Assembly: GCA_013368445.1 (NCBI GenBank)
Contig: JAACJO010000017.1
Location: 558,001 to 622,000, forward strand
Source of the DNA: Leucocoprinus leucothites
Lineage: Eukaryota > Basidiomycota > Agaricomycetes > Agaricales > Agaricaceae
Direction of reading: 5' to 3'
DNA: 64,000 nucleotides
Shown: positions 11,314 through 23,960 of the stretch, piece by piece
Position numbering within the stretch: the first letter of the stretch is position 1
Layout: each line of letters starts with the position of its first letter
Notes under the pieces: model-generated
What the model was told of the DNA's origin: nothing
Database searches by the model: none
The model's input: only the letters and a program-made list of their open reading frames with translations
Translations under genes and position numbers: made by a program

Positions 11314-13192
11314 TCAGATACCCGAACGCATTCTTTCCTCTTCTTCTCTCTTGACCTCAGTCTCCATAACCGCCTTGATCATCTCACTCCCGAGCTTTCC
11401 AGCCTCGTCAAATCGTGGCTCGAAAAACTGTCTAGTCTCCTCAAATCTCCTCCTGTAGACCTCAAAACTCCCAAAACTGACACACTGACTCCACCCTCTG
11501 GCAGCAACGACAAACTCGAGGTCATCGGCTCTGTGCCAGTGATCGTACATTGCTGAATGTACGGCGCTCCTCAATAAAGTAGGAGACTGGAATAGATGCT
11601 CGGCTACGCCCAAGAACAGTCTGAATATAGGTGTAGCCGCGAGTTGAAGGTGCGTGTAAGGATTGATGCCGAGGTGCGCCCAACAATCCACCATGGCGAT
11701 AAGGGAAAGGTGGGAATTTGGACGATAAGTGGATGGGGGTTCGAGTGTGGCGGGTAATTGAATGGAAGTGCTGGTAGGGGATTCTGGAACGGTCATGCTT
11801 CCAGCATGAGGTGTGCCCATACTGAATCGGTCGAGGATAGTCGTTGAGAGTAAGATCGGTTTCCGTTTGTTCGTCGGAGATGGAGATCTCGAAGGATCCG
11901 AAGGAGGACTAGGTGTCCTTGCTTTACTATTATCTTCTTCTTCCTCTATAATTGTACTGGCACCGACTCCCCATTCGCCAAACACGGTTCGCCTAGCCCA
12001 TTCTACGCGTTCTTTAAACTTGGCTCGATCTTCCAAAGAACCACTACCGCCACTCAACATCAGCTTAAATAGCTCGGAAGCGCTTTTAGCGTATTGATGG
12101 ATCTGGGTACGAGCGCTCGGGTTGAGAATAGCGAGACCGGCGTAGACGTGCCATGCGTTTGAGTAGATCCGAAGAGTGAGGTTGACTTTGGCAGTTTCGA
12201 TTCCGCCAACGTAGAGGCCTTGTTCCCATGGGTAGGCTTCTGCTGATGCCCATGCTGTACCCATACTGTTTGAAAGACGAGAAGGAAGAAAGCTGGCGTC
12301 AGCTTGTGTGAGCTAGACGAGATATGCCTTGGGAAGGTTACCTGAGGAAAGCAGCGTGAGTGACGGCCTGGGTATTAGCTGTCACCGAGTCGTGTTCCTC
12401 GAAGCTAAGATAGACGAAGCGAGAACGGAAAGGTCGAAGGATGTTCTCGACAAGGGTGAGGGCGTCTTTGGTGGACCTGTGTTGTATGAGGACCTAGAAA
12501 AGTCTGTGAGGTCGGGTCTTGGTAAAAGGGGAATAGGACGCACGAGAGGTTGACCGACGGGGCTGACTGTTGGGCCATGTAGTGAATGACAAGAGAGGAT
12601 GTGCACGTCCTTAGGTAGATGCGCTTCAAAGGCGGCTATCTCTGGAGCCTTGACGGACGTTTGGCCAGCAACAATTGCATTCACTTTTGTAGCTGGTGGA
12701 GGAGTGAGTTGGGGTCTGATTTTTTCAGTTAGGATGGTACTTACAAGGGCCATACTGCGCAACAACGCGGTCAATGAATTCCGCCTCTACCGAATAGATA
12801 ATATAGTCTGATGACCTCGAGACTGCGTAGCCATCCTTCTGAGGGTGGACCCCTGGTGTATCTAAGCGTAGAGCGTATCAATGTGATGCGAAATGTAGAG
12901 ACAGGTGCAAAAAGCGTACTGGCAAAGTCAGCCTTGAGTTTCTCGTACTTCTCGGGCACGTCACAGACCAAAATCCTAAGCGCTCATAGACAAGTCAACA
13001 TCTGATCGAGAATGATCGAAATGACGAAAATACACACTTCTTCCAGCCGGCCTGGCTCAGGAGCTTTGCGTACATTCGACCCATAGCACCCATGCCAATA
13101 AGGCCAATAGTAGGCTGGGCATGGTCAGGTGCATCTGGAGTGACATTGGGATCTACGTTGATTGGTAGCGTGAATGATTCATCGCTCTGCAT
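11314..13192 (-). CDS. TYR1: Prephenate dehydrogenase [NADP+]
   Basis: Six exons: 13038-13192, 12920-12975, 12745-12861, 12544-12692, 12342-12493 and 11314-12265. All junctions are in phase and give about 526 residues. It oxidatively decarboxylates prephenate to 4-hydroxyphenylpyruvate in tyrosine synthesis. Visible marks are the dinucleotide-binding GLIGMGAMGRMYAKLL near residue 30, CDVPEKYEKLKADF after intron 1, the SCHSLHGPTVSPVGQPL segment, HDSVTANTQAVTHAAF, and EQGLYVGGIETAKVNLTLR. The family is usually around 450 residues; the excess is a Ser/Pro-rich acidic insert (EEEEDNSKARTPSPPSDPSR and following) before the C-terminal helical domain. Start is MQSDESF. It is divergent from eIF3g. 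Gene identity is very secure. Confidence 0.93.
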
Positions 13193-13643
13193 ATCCTAGT
13201 TTGGAGGTTGCCGGAACAACGAGTTTGTGGTGTGTACCTGTAAATAAGCAGGAATACGGTTATAAGCTGCACTCCTCGATGAAGAGCGTATATTTCCACG
13301 TACTGGGTAGGTAGATAAAGGAGATGACAGCAAGAATGACTCTTGAGCGGCTTTCATATTTGAACATTTGCAAAATTAATCACATCAGAGCAACAAACCA
13401 GAGTAAACAAATTTGGAAGGAAATGACATTAAGGAGCAATCGTCAAGGCCAGCCTCAAGAAAGTCAAAAATACGGAACGTCGCGAGATACTGCTCACACG
13501 ACCGTTATTCGGGGGTATATAGCCTCCCGGGTGACTTTACGCGGATTTTGAGAAGAATCAATATTTTTTTGATTTCATTAAAGGAGCTATGGCCAAGCAT
13601 GAACAAACACGCTAGATCACCCTTTTCGATTTCTTCCACCACC
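13193..13643. promoter_or_regulatory. Divergent promoter shared by TYR1 and eIF3g
   Basis: The two start codons point away from each other across 451 nt, so both promoters must lie here or overlap. No TATA box at a convincing distance was found for either gene, as often for housekeeping fungal genes. Confidence 0.6.
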
Positions 13644-14915
13644 ATGGCCTCAGCGTATGTCATCTGTTGCTCTACAGATACCCTGAATCTCAATAAAAAA
13701 CTACTCAGAAAACTTCAAAAGACATCATGGGCAGATGATGTCGACGACCTTGGTGCGACCTCTTTCAATCTCATCTCGGTTATCTAGACGACTAATATAA
13801 TGGCTTAACTCGTGATACAGATAAAAAAGACGTCCCTCAAAATGAAGATTTCGTCGACGAGAACGGGATCAGAACTACAATAGAGTACACCGAGAACGAA
13901 GAGGGCAAACGAGTCAAAGTGCGTCATTCGGACCATGGATCTTTCGGCTAGATGCCTAATCACCACTCTTACTATCGAAATTTTACCCCACTTCATTAGA
14001 TCATTCGCCGCATTAAACGAACACTACAAAAATCTGTAGTCGAGCACGCCGTCGCCGAGAGACAGAAATGGGCCAAGTTCGGCCAAGAACGAGGTAACAA
14101 GCCAGGACCTGACCGTGCTACGACGACCGTTGGCGAAAATGTGGCCTTGAAGCTGAGTGCAGGCAACAAGGTATAGCATTTGCTCTTGAATGTGTTTGGG
14201 ATCAGCCTGATGCGAGCTCTATGTGTACAGCAATCAGAGCAAGACCAGCAACAGGAAGAAGCTGCCAAGGTCAAGAAGATGGGCGGAGGCAAAGTCGTCT
14301 GTCGCCTGTGTAAAGGAGATCACTTTACTGCGAAGTGTCCTTATAAAGATACCTTGTCTGGCCTGGAGAACGCTGGTATGTTTTAACTCCTACGCTGTTA
14401 TTCGTTCTGCCTCTTGATGCACTGATTCACGACTTTTCTTAGAATCAGGCGGTCCAGACGAAGACTTTGGAACCGGCCCTGATACAGCGCCCGCACCTGC
14501 ACCGTCAACCAACGGCAAATACGTCCCGCCATCTATGCGCGCAGGAGCTCGGGGTGCAGGCGAATCAATGCGAGGAACCGGATCACGCGAAGACCTACCA
14601 ACACTTCGTGTCACAAATATTTCCGAAGACACTGGCGAGAACGACCTTCGCGAACTCTTTGGCAACTTTGGTCGCGTTGCGCGTGTGTATGTTGGTAGAG
14701 ATCGTGAAACTGGTGTTGGCAAGGGCTTTGCGTTTGTTAGCTTCGAGGACAAGGCTATTGCACAGAGGGCGATGGAGAAGGTTCATGGAAGAGGTTATGA
14801 TAACTTGATCTTGAATGTTCAGTGGAGCCGTAAGACGTTCAATTCTGCAAAGCTCATCATTTGCTGATCTGCCCATCTTTTCCTTGATACAGAACCACGA
14901 CCAGAAGGCCGATAA
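13644..14915 (+). CDS. TIF35: Translation initiation factor eIF3 subunit g
   Basis: Seven exons: 13644-13654, 13709-13752, 13821-13918, 14000-14170, 14231-14375, 14443-14829 and 14893-14915, giving 292 residues, the usual length. The first coding exon is only 11 nt (MASA-). The N-terminal eIF3g domain has KTSWADDVDDLD and KRVKIIRRIKRTLQKSVVEH. A zinc knuckle (CRLCKGDHFTAKC) follows, then a Gly/Pro/Ala linker, then a C-terminal RRM with RNP2 LRVTNI and RNP1 GKGFAFVSF. The protein ends with the WSQPRPEGR tail coded across the last intron. As part of eIF3 it binds 40S ribosomes and assists scanning. Gene identity is very secure. The start ATG sits in CCACCATGG, a strong context. Confidence 0.95.
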
Positions 14916-16035
14916 ATACATGACATGCTCATTTCCGTTCCTGTCTTATTATGCCATTTCACCCCGATATTCATCGTTCCTAGACTATCGAGGCACGACA
15001 CCATTACTCCAAAGCCACTGATGCTGATCATAACCTGAGGAATAAATGATGCGCGCACGACCTTTTGTGGATCTTTTGGCGTCCTGTGCGATTTATGCAG
15101 TCGGCAGCAAGGATAAATTATGCCACGCCTGATACGCGTCTCGTAAGTTATTCTTACGCGAAAAGTCACTCGGATGGTATGACAACAGAGATGCATTCGT
15201 TACTCCAATGCAGTCGCTGCCATGGCGCGAGCACTCACCTCTGGGTTTTGCGAGATTTCTGAGTGGTGCTGAGAGGCAATCATGAGAATTCTCATCATTA
15301 TGTCAGTCTCAGTGGACGAGAAAAAGGTCTTGGGCAAAATGGTAAACCTATGATGTCGGTCCCAAACGGGTATTCTCACTCAAAGACTTTGTCTATGTTG
15401 GCGCAAGTTGGTGGGTTACACCAAAAATAGCCCATCACTAGGCGTGAAAGTATTTTGATTTTCCATCACATCTGGTCATCCTGATTCTCAAATCTTGACA
15501 GAAAGAAGAGCGACGGCACCGCCATGCTCCCTGCTTTATGTATTATCTCCTTCTCAGGTTAACCTCTCGACAGGACCAACCACAGCATTCGCCAAGCACC
15601 TCCAGGCTCTGACTGCTTGTCGGGCGGTGATGTATTGATGGGCGGTAGACTGGAATCTGGACGTCCTTAGACTGTATCTATCTTCCTCCAACAGAGATAC
15701 TGTTTCAGGTCTGTTGTTCATCAGCGCTATTGGATGGACTCCACGATGCATAGCTTAGCGTGAACTTTACCTATATAACACAAGTAGGTTCAGAGCTTCC
15801 CGAGTTTCACACAGTTTCTGGATTTCAGCCTCGTTTTTCTTCCCTGCTAGGTGCGCCATTGTTGACCCTGATGGGTTACCTCAAAGTACCTAACCTCTTC
15901 CGTGATATAGCTTGCGGTGCTCGGACCTGGACGTCTGATACCTGTATATAAGAGTGCAAGTGTACCGCCCTAGATTCTTCTTGCTATCTCTAGTCTTTTC
16001 CCCTCCCACATCCAACCTAGTCGCCCATAATTCCA
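14916..16035. other. Intergenic
   Basis: The region is 1.1 kb between two plus-strand genes. Apart from the TATA element listed separately near its end, no gene or repeat is recognised. Confidence 0.5.
15945..15951 (+). promoter_or_regulatory. TATA-like element of PLAC8 gene
   Basis: TATATAA lies 85-91 nt upstream of the PLAC8 start codon, a common distance for TATA elements in basidiomycete genes with short 5' leaders. A pyrimidine-rich stretch follows. Confidence 0.5.
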
Positions 16036-16750
16036 ATGGCCCACCAGGTGCGTCTACTTGTTTGATTTCATTCTAAACCTATATTCATCTGCGTGATCTC
16101 TCTCTCTCTCTCTCCTCTAGTACGGTCAAAAAGCCTACGTCCAACAGCCTCAACCCACCCCAGGCATGGTCATCGGCGGCGGTGGAAACCGTAACGCGAA
16201 AAACATGCCCATGGGCGCCGACGGTAGGGAATGGAGCAATGGGCTTTGCGACTGCTGCGATGCGCCCGGAACCTGTCAGTCCTCTACCTATTGTTTATCC
16301 CACTGTGATACTCATCTAGACAACCCTTGTAATTCTAGGTCTCCTCTCCTGGTGCTGCCCTTGCATCTCATACGCCAAGAACAAACATCGTTACGAACAT
16401 CTGAACTCCAAGGGTACTTCCGATCCTGAACATGGAGGGAGTTGCTGTTCTGGTGACTGTATGCTCCATGCGCTCATTGCGGGCTGTTGTGGTGGAGGTT
16501 GGATTCTTCAGGTAAGAGACTTTCGCGACTCCTTCGATCATTGGAATTTGATTTTCTGACGGATTGCTGTTCCTGTTTTGTGATCTTATAGTTCATGCAA
16601 CGTGGTAATGTTCGTTCAAGGTACAACATCAAAGGTGGAAGTTGTGGCGATTGCTGTACTGCTTTCTTCTGCTCCCCTTGTGAATTGACTCAAGAGTCAC
16701 GAGAGCTTGAGTTGGAGGAGAAGAGCTTTGGTGGTTACGCCCATGCTTAA
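16036..16750 (+). CDS. PLAC8-family cysteine-rich protein
   Basis: Four exons: 16036-16047, 16121-16274, 16339-16511 and 16592-16750, giving 165 residues; the first coding exon is just 12 nt (MAHQ). The family hallmarks are all present: GLCDCCDAPGTC, then CLLSWCCPCISYAKNK, a Gly/Cys stretch (CCGGGWILQ), and a C-terminal CGDCCTAFFCSPCELTQESREL. PLAC8 proteins are small, often membrane-associated, and have been tied to metal tolerance or cell-size control in plants and fungi; the exact role here is unknown. Intron 1 carries an uninterrupted CT repeat (about 16098-16115) as its polypyrimidine tract. The hydrophobic CCP region could be membrane-embedded. All splice phases agree and the family assignment is strong. 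Confidence 0.92.
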
Positions 16751-17449
16751 AGGAAAAACGAAGTTCTTGTACTCTCTCGCACTCAATTTTCCCCTCTCTT
16801 ATCCTATGTACTGTCTGTCGTTGAACTGTGTGCTCGTACTAGTACTAATACCCATGTATGTACTGACCGCCAATCAATTATCTTCTCTCCGACCTTTAGA
16901 GACGTTAAGCGACTCTAGCCGCTCGCTGATGCGTATTTATGGTGTTTGATCGAGGATCACCCAATTCGTGACTTACTTGATCTAGATCTGTTTCTACCAA
17001 CTCCTCGGTCTTCACATTCTACCAGGACCTAGTTTTCTAGCCTGGTAATCTGGAGAATTACCTGCCGTCTAGCATGCGCTTAAATAATCCTATCACAGTC
17101 CGCCTCCTGACTTCCGCGCCCAGGAGTTATTGGAGACTTGAGCAGGTGGAAGACGGCAGACCCAGGATCAAAAGAGCTCCGAGACGTACTTGCGCCAAGC
17201 TCATGCCAGTCACTCTTTTTTGTTTTTGAAGTATATATCATGGTCTGAAGTACTTCTCTATCGACAAGGAGTGGCCATCGGGTAGCGCCATCCCAGAAGC
17301 GTTGATTTCCAGCAACTGTTTGGTAAGAGCAGCAGTCGAACAGGATATGGAGGCTTGTTAGAATATGAGGCGGTGGAATAGTATAGCTTTAAGTGTAAGC
17401 ATATGATTTCTATTAAAATGGCCGTAGCGAACGAAAGCAGCTCAGTCAC
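16751..17449. other. Convergent intergenic spacer
   Basis: The spacer lies between the plus-strand PLAC8 gene and the 3' end of the minus-strand mitochondrial protein gene. An 8 nt inverted match (TGCCGTCT near 17062, AGACGGCA near 17151) is too short to interpret. No gene is recognised. Confidence 0.45.
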
Positions 17450-18636
17450 TCAGACAGTGGCCTCTGCGACGGTGGGGACATGTCCACTCTTCACTCTCCA
17501 GCTATGCAACCACCTCCTCATCCCCCCCTCATTATCCGAGCCCTTGGTGGGTAGCAGCTCATCGATCCTCCCAACGGCCCGAATCCCCCACACCAGCGGC
17601 AAATTCTGGCCAACCTCGTCCCCTTTCGGCAAGGGGGCTTCACCTTGTCTCTTGACTAGTGTCTTGAGGTGGGGAAGGAGGGCATCTGCGATGACCTGGG
17701 CGTCCTTGTTCTGACTTTTAAGACAGGCAGCAATGACCATGGCGCAGCAGGAAAGGTCTTCGGCAACAGGTTGAAGCTTGTAAACGTTGAAGAGACTGGT
17801 CAGAACGATAACGGAGTCGATGGGTTGGGTGTAGTATATCGTGTTGAGGAGTTCTCGAGCCCCAGTTTGTGTGAGAGGAACGTTGTATTTTCCAAAGTTG
17901 CCAAACAATTCGAGAGCAAATCCCGGTTTCTTAAGGTAAAGACATCGTCCTAAACCCCCAGATTTTCAAAGTCAGAAAAGAGGTAAGAGTGAACGAAGGT
18001 CGAAGACATACGGATGAAAGCATGGGAGAACGTGGTATCAAAGTCATGGCCCATGTCTCTCCAGAGAGGAATCATCTCCATAACCTTCTTCAGTTGCTCC
18101 TCTGTCTGGCAATGACCTAGGACACGGATCCACGTCGTCTTCCTGATTAAAGGGCGATGAATTGATGGATTGCGACCGAGTCGAGGTTCCATGAACGAGA
18201 TATGCTCGTCAAAACGCCGTTGTTTGCGCGCTGGTGTTAAACGCGTCCTTTTAATTTTTTTCCTCGCCTGTAGGGTCGCTGAAGAGGCCGTAGTCGATTC
18301 AACCCCAGCCGGTTGGGCTGGTTCCGCTACAAACTCGCTAGTTGTATATTTGAGCTCGGTGCCTTGAGTGGGTGTCTGGAGCTTTGATTTTTCTTGTTCT
18401 TGTTCACTCAGTTTTGAGGTCTCCGGAGACTCAGTCGCATTTGAGCCTCTGAAAAGTTTCCCAAACCATGACTCCTGTGCTGAACGAAAAAAAAAGTTAG
18501 TGGAGTCCTTCGAGGGTGCAAAGGTTTTGGAGCACTTACTAGAGAAGCTGGTATGTATATGTCTGGGGGTATTAGTGCCCAAACGGCATGTATAGGTGGA
18601 CTGGAGAGCTCGACGAGCCAGGGAACTAGCCATCAT
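17450..18636 (-). CDS. Mitochondrial helical (PPR-like) protein, function unknown
   Basis: Three exons (18540-18636, 18012-18479 and 17450-17949) are joined in phase 1 and phase 1. The N-terminus (SLARRALQSTYTCRLG) is rich in Arg, Ser and Thr and lacks acidic residues, as in mitochondrial presequences. After a disordered, basic middle comes a helical region: KTTWIRVLGHCQTEEQLKK, then HAFIRRCLYLKKPGFALELF, FGKYNVPLTQTGARELL, and further helix pairs. The helix-pair spacing suggests a PPR-like RNA-binding or ribosome-associated protein, but no named yeast homolog is recognised. Intron 1 (18480-18539) is open in frame, but a GTAAGT donor, a CTAAC branch site and a long T tract make it a clear intron. 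Mitochondrial targeting is inferred. Confidence 0.8.
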
Positions 18637-20791
18637 GCGTAACGTCGACGCGTCTTGAAATTTCGGATTCGGAAGAGACAGTTTGGAAGCACGTGACTGG
18701 CTCTCCCGTCAGATTCAGTTTGCACTTGCTTGGTCTCGCCTTCTCGACTGTAAAACCCAAATCCTAGAAGGAGCCACCGCTGTTCCCGGCTCATATAGCT
18801 AATGTATTTTTTGCTCGAGCTCGCCGCCCGACGAGTTTAACTCAGAGATATTACCGTCAACATTTTGAGTGCCTGGCTTGGCTTGCTATGGTTACCCTTG
18901 GTTGGCTTGGTTGACATGCTATACTTATAAACAACCTACTAACATTGGGCTGCTTCAACCGAAGGAGACCTCGGGGTATGTTTGCATTCCTCAAGTGGAT
19001 AAAAGGAGCTTACCGACAACGCTTCCGTGTTTCTGCAAGGCACGCACAGTTATCTCCAGGAGGTTATCTAATCTGGCTGTTGGAACCCATGAAGCCTTAT
19101 CTCTCGCTTCACTCGATGACGCTTCGTATGCCCTTTCGTGATTAGGGCTCTGTTGGTCCCTGTTGTTCCTGGCCAACTACTGTCACTTCCATTTGATTTT
19201 GAATGGCTTTCAAAGTGACCCTAGTCTTTACGCATGACAATCAACTTATCTACCTGACTGTTATCCTATGTTATCGCTGAAAGTCCAGGGCACCCTTTAT
19301 CGCACCACTCGATCGATTAGGGCAATCGTTCTCGCAGACAACATTATCAGAGCTGAGATTAAGTAGGCCGCCGGGGTTGATAGGTGATATCTGGTCCAGC
19401 CTAATCATTAACCATCGTATCCTGCTTCGTTCTAAAACCTGCCGTGGGATTATCTTGACCCATTCGACCACTGTTCCTGATTCCACGAAAGTCTATTTTT
19501 CAAGATCAGGTCCGTTCTCTATTCCGAGCTCAAGGGCCCCACTTCAAGATATTCTTCCGGTCCATTGACCAAGCGGTGCTCTCGACCCCCTTTCTTGACG
19601 TCGGCTCTATCCGTTCACAGCAGAGTTATTCACAGGCTGATAACCATTTGAGTTCTCTTATTGCGTTCTCATGTTATCTCTCCCATCACATGTGACCATT
19701 TTCTGACTGTTTGGCCAGCATGGTAAACGAGTGCATCAGACTTGTTTTCGTTCAAGCTGAGTGCCAGATCTGACTCTCTGATCATGTTTGAGCTCCAGGG
19801 CATGCACGCTCTTCAATTGGCTATAGCGACAGTGAACAGGCATATTTGATTTGCTGTGGTGACGTGCTGGCATACGTTTGAAGTTCTGGTAGAACGTGGC
19901 AAGTGTATTTTCTGCAGGTCTTCGGCGGACATCAATGGCGGTTGGCATGAGGGCGGAATTTCTTTGGCCGTGGGGGCAATCATCTCCTTGTTCGTTATGT
20001 ATCTATTGTTGAAGTCATAGAGTAGTGATCTGGGGACTCCTGAGAAGACCATGCAGCCCAATCTCTTTCTGAAACTCGCTACGGCAGCTAAATGCTTGCT
20101 CTAACCTTCAATGCAGTGAGCGAGAACCTCTTCTAGAAGCATGGGCACTACACCTGTATTCAAAAACCTTACATCCTTTGATGTAAAGATTGACCACCAT
20201 AAGTAAACCGTTACATCCCTGTCAGACTTTCATCATTTTATTCTATTCATAAATCACAGTAATCGAGCCAAGAGCTTCGGACCCACATGCTGTTTGACGT
20301 CTGTGAAATATGTAGACCGATGTTGGACCGCTATTGCTCTACGGCTTGAATATGTAAAAGTATTTTCTGTAATAAGTATAGGCCCAAAGCGCCACAACGG
20401 CTCAGGAAAGCTACTACAATCTAGTTTTATCGTGCGGATAACGGAAGTTTCTTGTCTACCCCAACATAAACAGTGCAGTTGATATCAATGTATAGTTCCT
20501 GATGACTTGTGCTTCGCACAGAGGTCAAGATAAGGAGAGTGACGGGACGCGCTCATTGGACGATAGCAAGAAAATACCTGCTTAGTCATCAACGTAGTTC
20601 ATTATGTTGTTGTGATGTAGCATCCACCCGAGATCTAAGGCTCTGTCAAGATCAGGGACCCCAAACTGCAACGGTATATAGAGGAGGCATGAGGGCGTTC
20701 GACAACTTTCTACTGCTCAACTTTTTCACAGGACCAAAGGGATACCTGTCTCTTTTTTCTCCCGCCCCTCCATTTTCGATTTAGATTCGAA
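18637..20791. other. Intergenic, about 2.1 kb
   Basis: No gene with plausible exon structure is seen on either strand. Open frames of 60-90 codons (for example minus strand 19813-20061) lack recognisable content. Confidence 0.5.
20675..20680 (+). promoter_or_regulatory. TATA-like element of ammonium transporter gene
   Basis: TATATA about 112 nt upstream of the ammonium transporter start codon. It is the only good candidate in the proximal promoter. Confidence 0.4.
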
Positions 20792-22687
20792 ATGGTCAAC
20801 GTCACATACGACGCATGTAAGATAACTTTTTCGGTCGTCGTTCTCCGTGCTTGAAAGTTCTGACTCTCTTGCTAGCCCAACAACTTGTCTGGACAGACCC
20901 TAATAGTGGGGAAACTGCTACTTATGGCCTTGGTGACATAGCCTGGGTATTATCGTCCACCGCTCTCGTGTGGATTATGATACCTGGCGTTGGCTTCTTC
21001 TACTCAGGCTTGCTGAGGCGAAAAAATGCACTGTCCATGATTTTCATTAGCATGATGGCTCTGGGGGTGGTTTCGTTCCAAGTGAGTTGGAGACTCGTTC
21101 GTGTTCAACGCCACTCATCAACTCATCATCCCTGCAGTGGTTCTTCTGGGGATACTCTCTTGCCTTTGCTGACAATGCGAGTCCCTACATCGGCACTCTT
21201 CGTACGTTCCCTTTGGCCCTAAACAAAAGATAGACTTTTTATTTATTTATTTTTCATAGGGTACTTTGGTCTTAAAGGCGTTCTCGGCGAACCATCCATT
21301 GGCAGCCCCCGAATCCCTGGACTGATGTTTGTAATATACCAGTGTATGTTCGCTGCTATCACGTATGTGTTTTATCATTTGTCGCATCCCGTTGTATATC
21401 TCACATGACATTAGTGCTGTCCTCGCCATCGGTGCCATTGCAGAGCGTGGACGCCTTGGTCCGCTCCTCGTCTTCGTCTTCGTCTGGTCTACTCTCGTGT
21501 ATGATCCAGTCGCATGCTGGACATGGAACAGTAAAGGCTGGTCTTTCGTCATGGGTGGCCTCGATTTCGCCGGAGGCACCCCTGTCCACATCGTGTCCGG
21601 GACGGCCGCTCTCGCCATCTCCATTTACCTTGGGAAGCGCCGTGGCTATGGTACTGAGCGCCTTGCGTACAAACCCCACAACACCACCTATGTTGTTCTC
21701 GGCACAGTACTTCTTTGGTTCGGCTGGTTTGGCTTCAATGGCGGCTCTGCCCTCGCAGCCAATCTCAGGGCTATTCAAGCCTGCATCGTTACCAACCTTG
21801 CTGCCTCTTGTGGTGGATTGGCTTGGATGCTCTGGGTAAGTTTATGTTAGCTCATATATATTCGTGATACTCACCGGTGGTACTCAAGGATTACCGCATC
21901 GAGAGGAAATGGTCAGCTGTCGGTTTCTGCTCAGGCTCCATCGCTGGCTTGGTAGCCATTACGCCTGCGTCAGGTTTCGTTGGTGCCCGTAAGTTCTAGT
22001 CGCCGTCGGTGAGGTGTAGCATTGTGTCTAACGAATGATTAGCTGCCGCTGTCCTCTTCGGCGCCCTCGCTGGAACGATCTGCAACTTTGCCACCCAGCT
22101 CAAGTTCATCTTCGGTTACGACGACGCTCTGGATGTAAGCATTTTGTTATACCTTTATTATCTCAAAGCAGTCGCTAAGCTCAATACAATCAGATCTTTG
22201 CATCACACGCTATCGGCGGCATGGTCGGCAATGTTCTCACTGCCCTCTTCGCTCAAGCTAGTGTCGCGGGAGCAGACGGCATCACTGTAATTCCTGGAGG
22301 CTGGCTTGACCACAATTACGTGCAGCTCGGTTATCAAGTGGCGGACTCCGTTGCCGGTTTCGCCTATTCATTTGGCATGACTGTATGTCATCCATTTTGC
22401 CTCTATCCTCTGTTGGCGTCTAACACCCTGCAAACCAGACAATCATTCTTTGGGTTATGCATTTCATCCCTGGCCTCCGTCTTCGTGCTTCCGAAGACGC
22501 TGAGATCCTCGGTATCGATGATGCAGAGATGGGTGAGTTCGCCTATGACTACGTCGGTCTTGAGCAAGAGATCGGTCATACAACCGCGAGCACTCTGGTC
22601 GGCGCTGAGGGTGGTTCAAGGGAACCCGATCACCACAAGCAGAGCTCGAGCACGGTCGGAGAAAAACCTACTCCTGTTGTTTCATAA
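20792..22687 (+). CDS. Ammonium transporter (AMT/Mep family)
   Basis: Nine exons: 20792-20816, 20876-21081, 21138-21201, 21260-21362, 21415-21835, 21889-21988, 22043-22134, 22194-22382 and 22439-22687, giving 482 residues with consistent phases. It moves ammonium across the plasma membrane through about 11 helices. Family residues are visible: VWIMIPGVGFFYSGLLRRKN in helix 1, the DFAGGTPVHIVSGTAAL block with the conserved Asp and pore His, WFGWFGFNGGSA, and SHAIGGMVGN with the second pore His. The cytoplasmic tail holds the regulatory LGIDDAEMGEFAYDY stretch, then a Ser/His-rich end. In fungi these genes are usually induced when nitrogen is limiting. It is intact and secure; whether it is a high- or low-affinity type or a Mep2-like sensor cannot be told. 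Confidence 0.95.
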
Positions 22688-23960
22688 TATTTATGTGATT
22701 CTTTCACCCACCCACTCTTTTATTATTGCTGTCTCAATCTCTACTGTTTCGTTGTATTACCCACCGTTTTGCATGGACCTTCTATGGTCTTGACTTCTTG
22801 TCGTAATCATCGTATCTGCTGCCGGTTGTACACTTTGTTCTGTAATGGTTCCACAGTTGTTTACTCTTGTACGCAACGCCGAGAACATAAGAGTGTCAGT
22901 CCACCGTCATCGACCTTGCAACGTGACAGCGGCTTGAATTACTACCACCACCTCCGTGACTAAATAAATACCACTTGCTTTGCTAGTTCCATAGGCCGTA
23001 AGGGATATTGCATTGGTGGAGTGGGACTCCATTGCAAAGGGTTTTATTTGTGTTGACGGGCTCGTTGATTTCTTTCTGCAGCCGGTCGATGACCATTAAC
23101 GGTTTAGGAAAGCTGTTAGTGACCGTGTATCAATATATCAAGTACTGTACATAAGCGTCGCTCATTCAATGTCGAGTGTTCCCACGTGATAGTAACCATG
23201 AAGCGCCGACTCTATCCCCGAAGAAACCAACTACAGGACTCTCTTAGTGCTTCTATAATCCACCCTGAAAATTGAATAGTCTCCGCTCGTACTCCTCATC
23301 ACATACCCCCCCCCCCCCGATGCCGAGTCTTCTCCAAGTACGATGGACTGATGATCAGTGGGCGCCCTCAACGTGGCGCCCGCGAGCTTCCGACCGCTGA
23401 TGGAAAATACCGCATCCAACTTCTGGGTCTTCCAGTGAGAATTGCTATACCTACAACTATACCCACAGGTCACAAGTAACGTCTGTGGAGCTGGACAACA
23501 CCGGACTCCCACAATGGCCATTCTGGACGAGTCTAGCCTGACTCTGGCTATGGCGATGGCAGTGCGGAGGCCTCACGGCTACCGTGCTGCCCGTTAATGA
23601 GCATTCATTTCCGGATTCGATGAAAAACACACAAAGGGCCCAGTGACAATTCCGCAAAGCTCACTTCCCGATTCACCTTTTTCGGGTATCTTACATGCTC
23701 ACGGGCGAGCTTCTTTGATCAACCAGTCACGCCACAGAGCGGAGAGACCTGTTATCCTTGTTCTCAGGGCACAGAAGCCTCAATTGCAGAACTTTCGCCG
23801 GAGTCACAGATCTTGTGAAGAAACCGGGCGCCCTCATGGTCCAGCCGATAAAAACACCCAAGTTAACTCCGTGGTGGTTCTTGGGATGTTTCTGCCCGTG
23901 ACAGTCTTTTCTCCTGCGCCGCTCGCCTTGTGATCCCTTCCCTTTTCTCGCATTCTTTTC
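22688..23960. other. Intergenic with homopolymer tract
   Basis: About 1.3 kb between the ammonium transporter and the DUF6533 gene. It contains the poly-C run listed separately; otherwise no gene with splice support is recognised. Confidence 0.5.
23306..23318. repeat. Poly-C homopolymer, 13 nt
   Basis: Thirteen consecutive C residues in intergenic DNA. Such tracts are length-variable and prone to sequencing error. Confidence 0.9.

Noticed and set aside
17060..17160. Inverted 8 nt match TGCCGTCT / AGACGGCA
   Set aside because: Too short and too far apart to be more than chance in a 700 nt spacer.
21247..21778. Two 125-codon minus-strand frames
   Set aside because: Antisense shadows of ammonium transporter exons.
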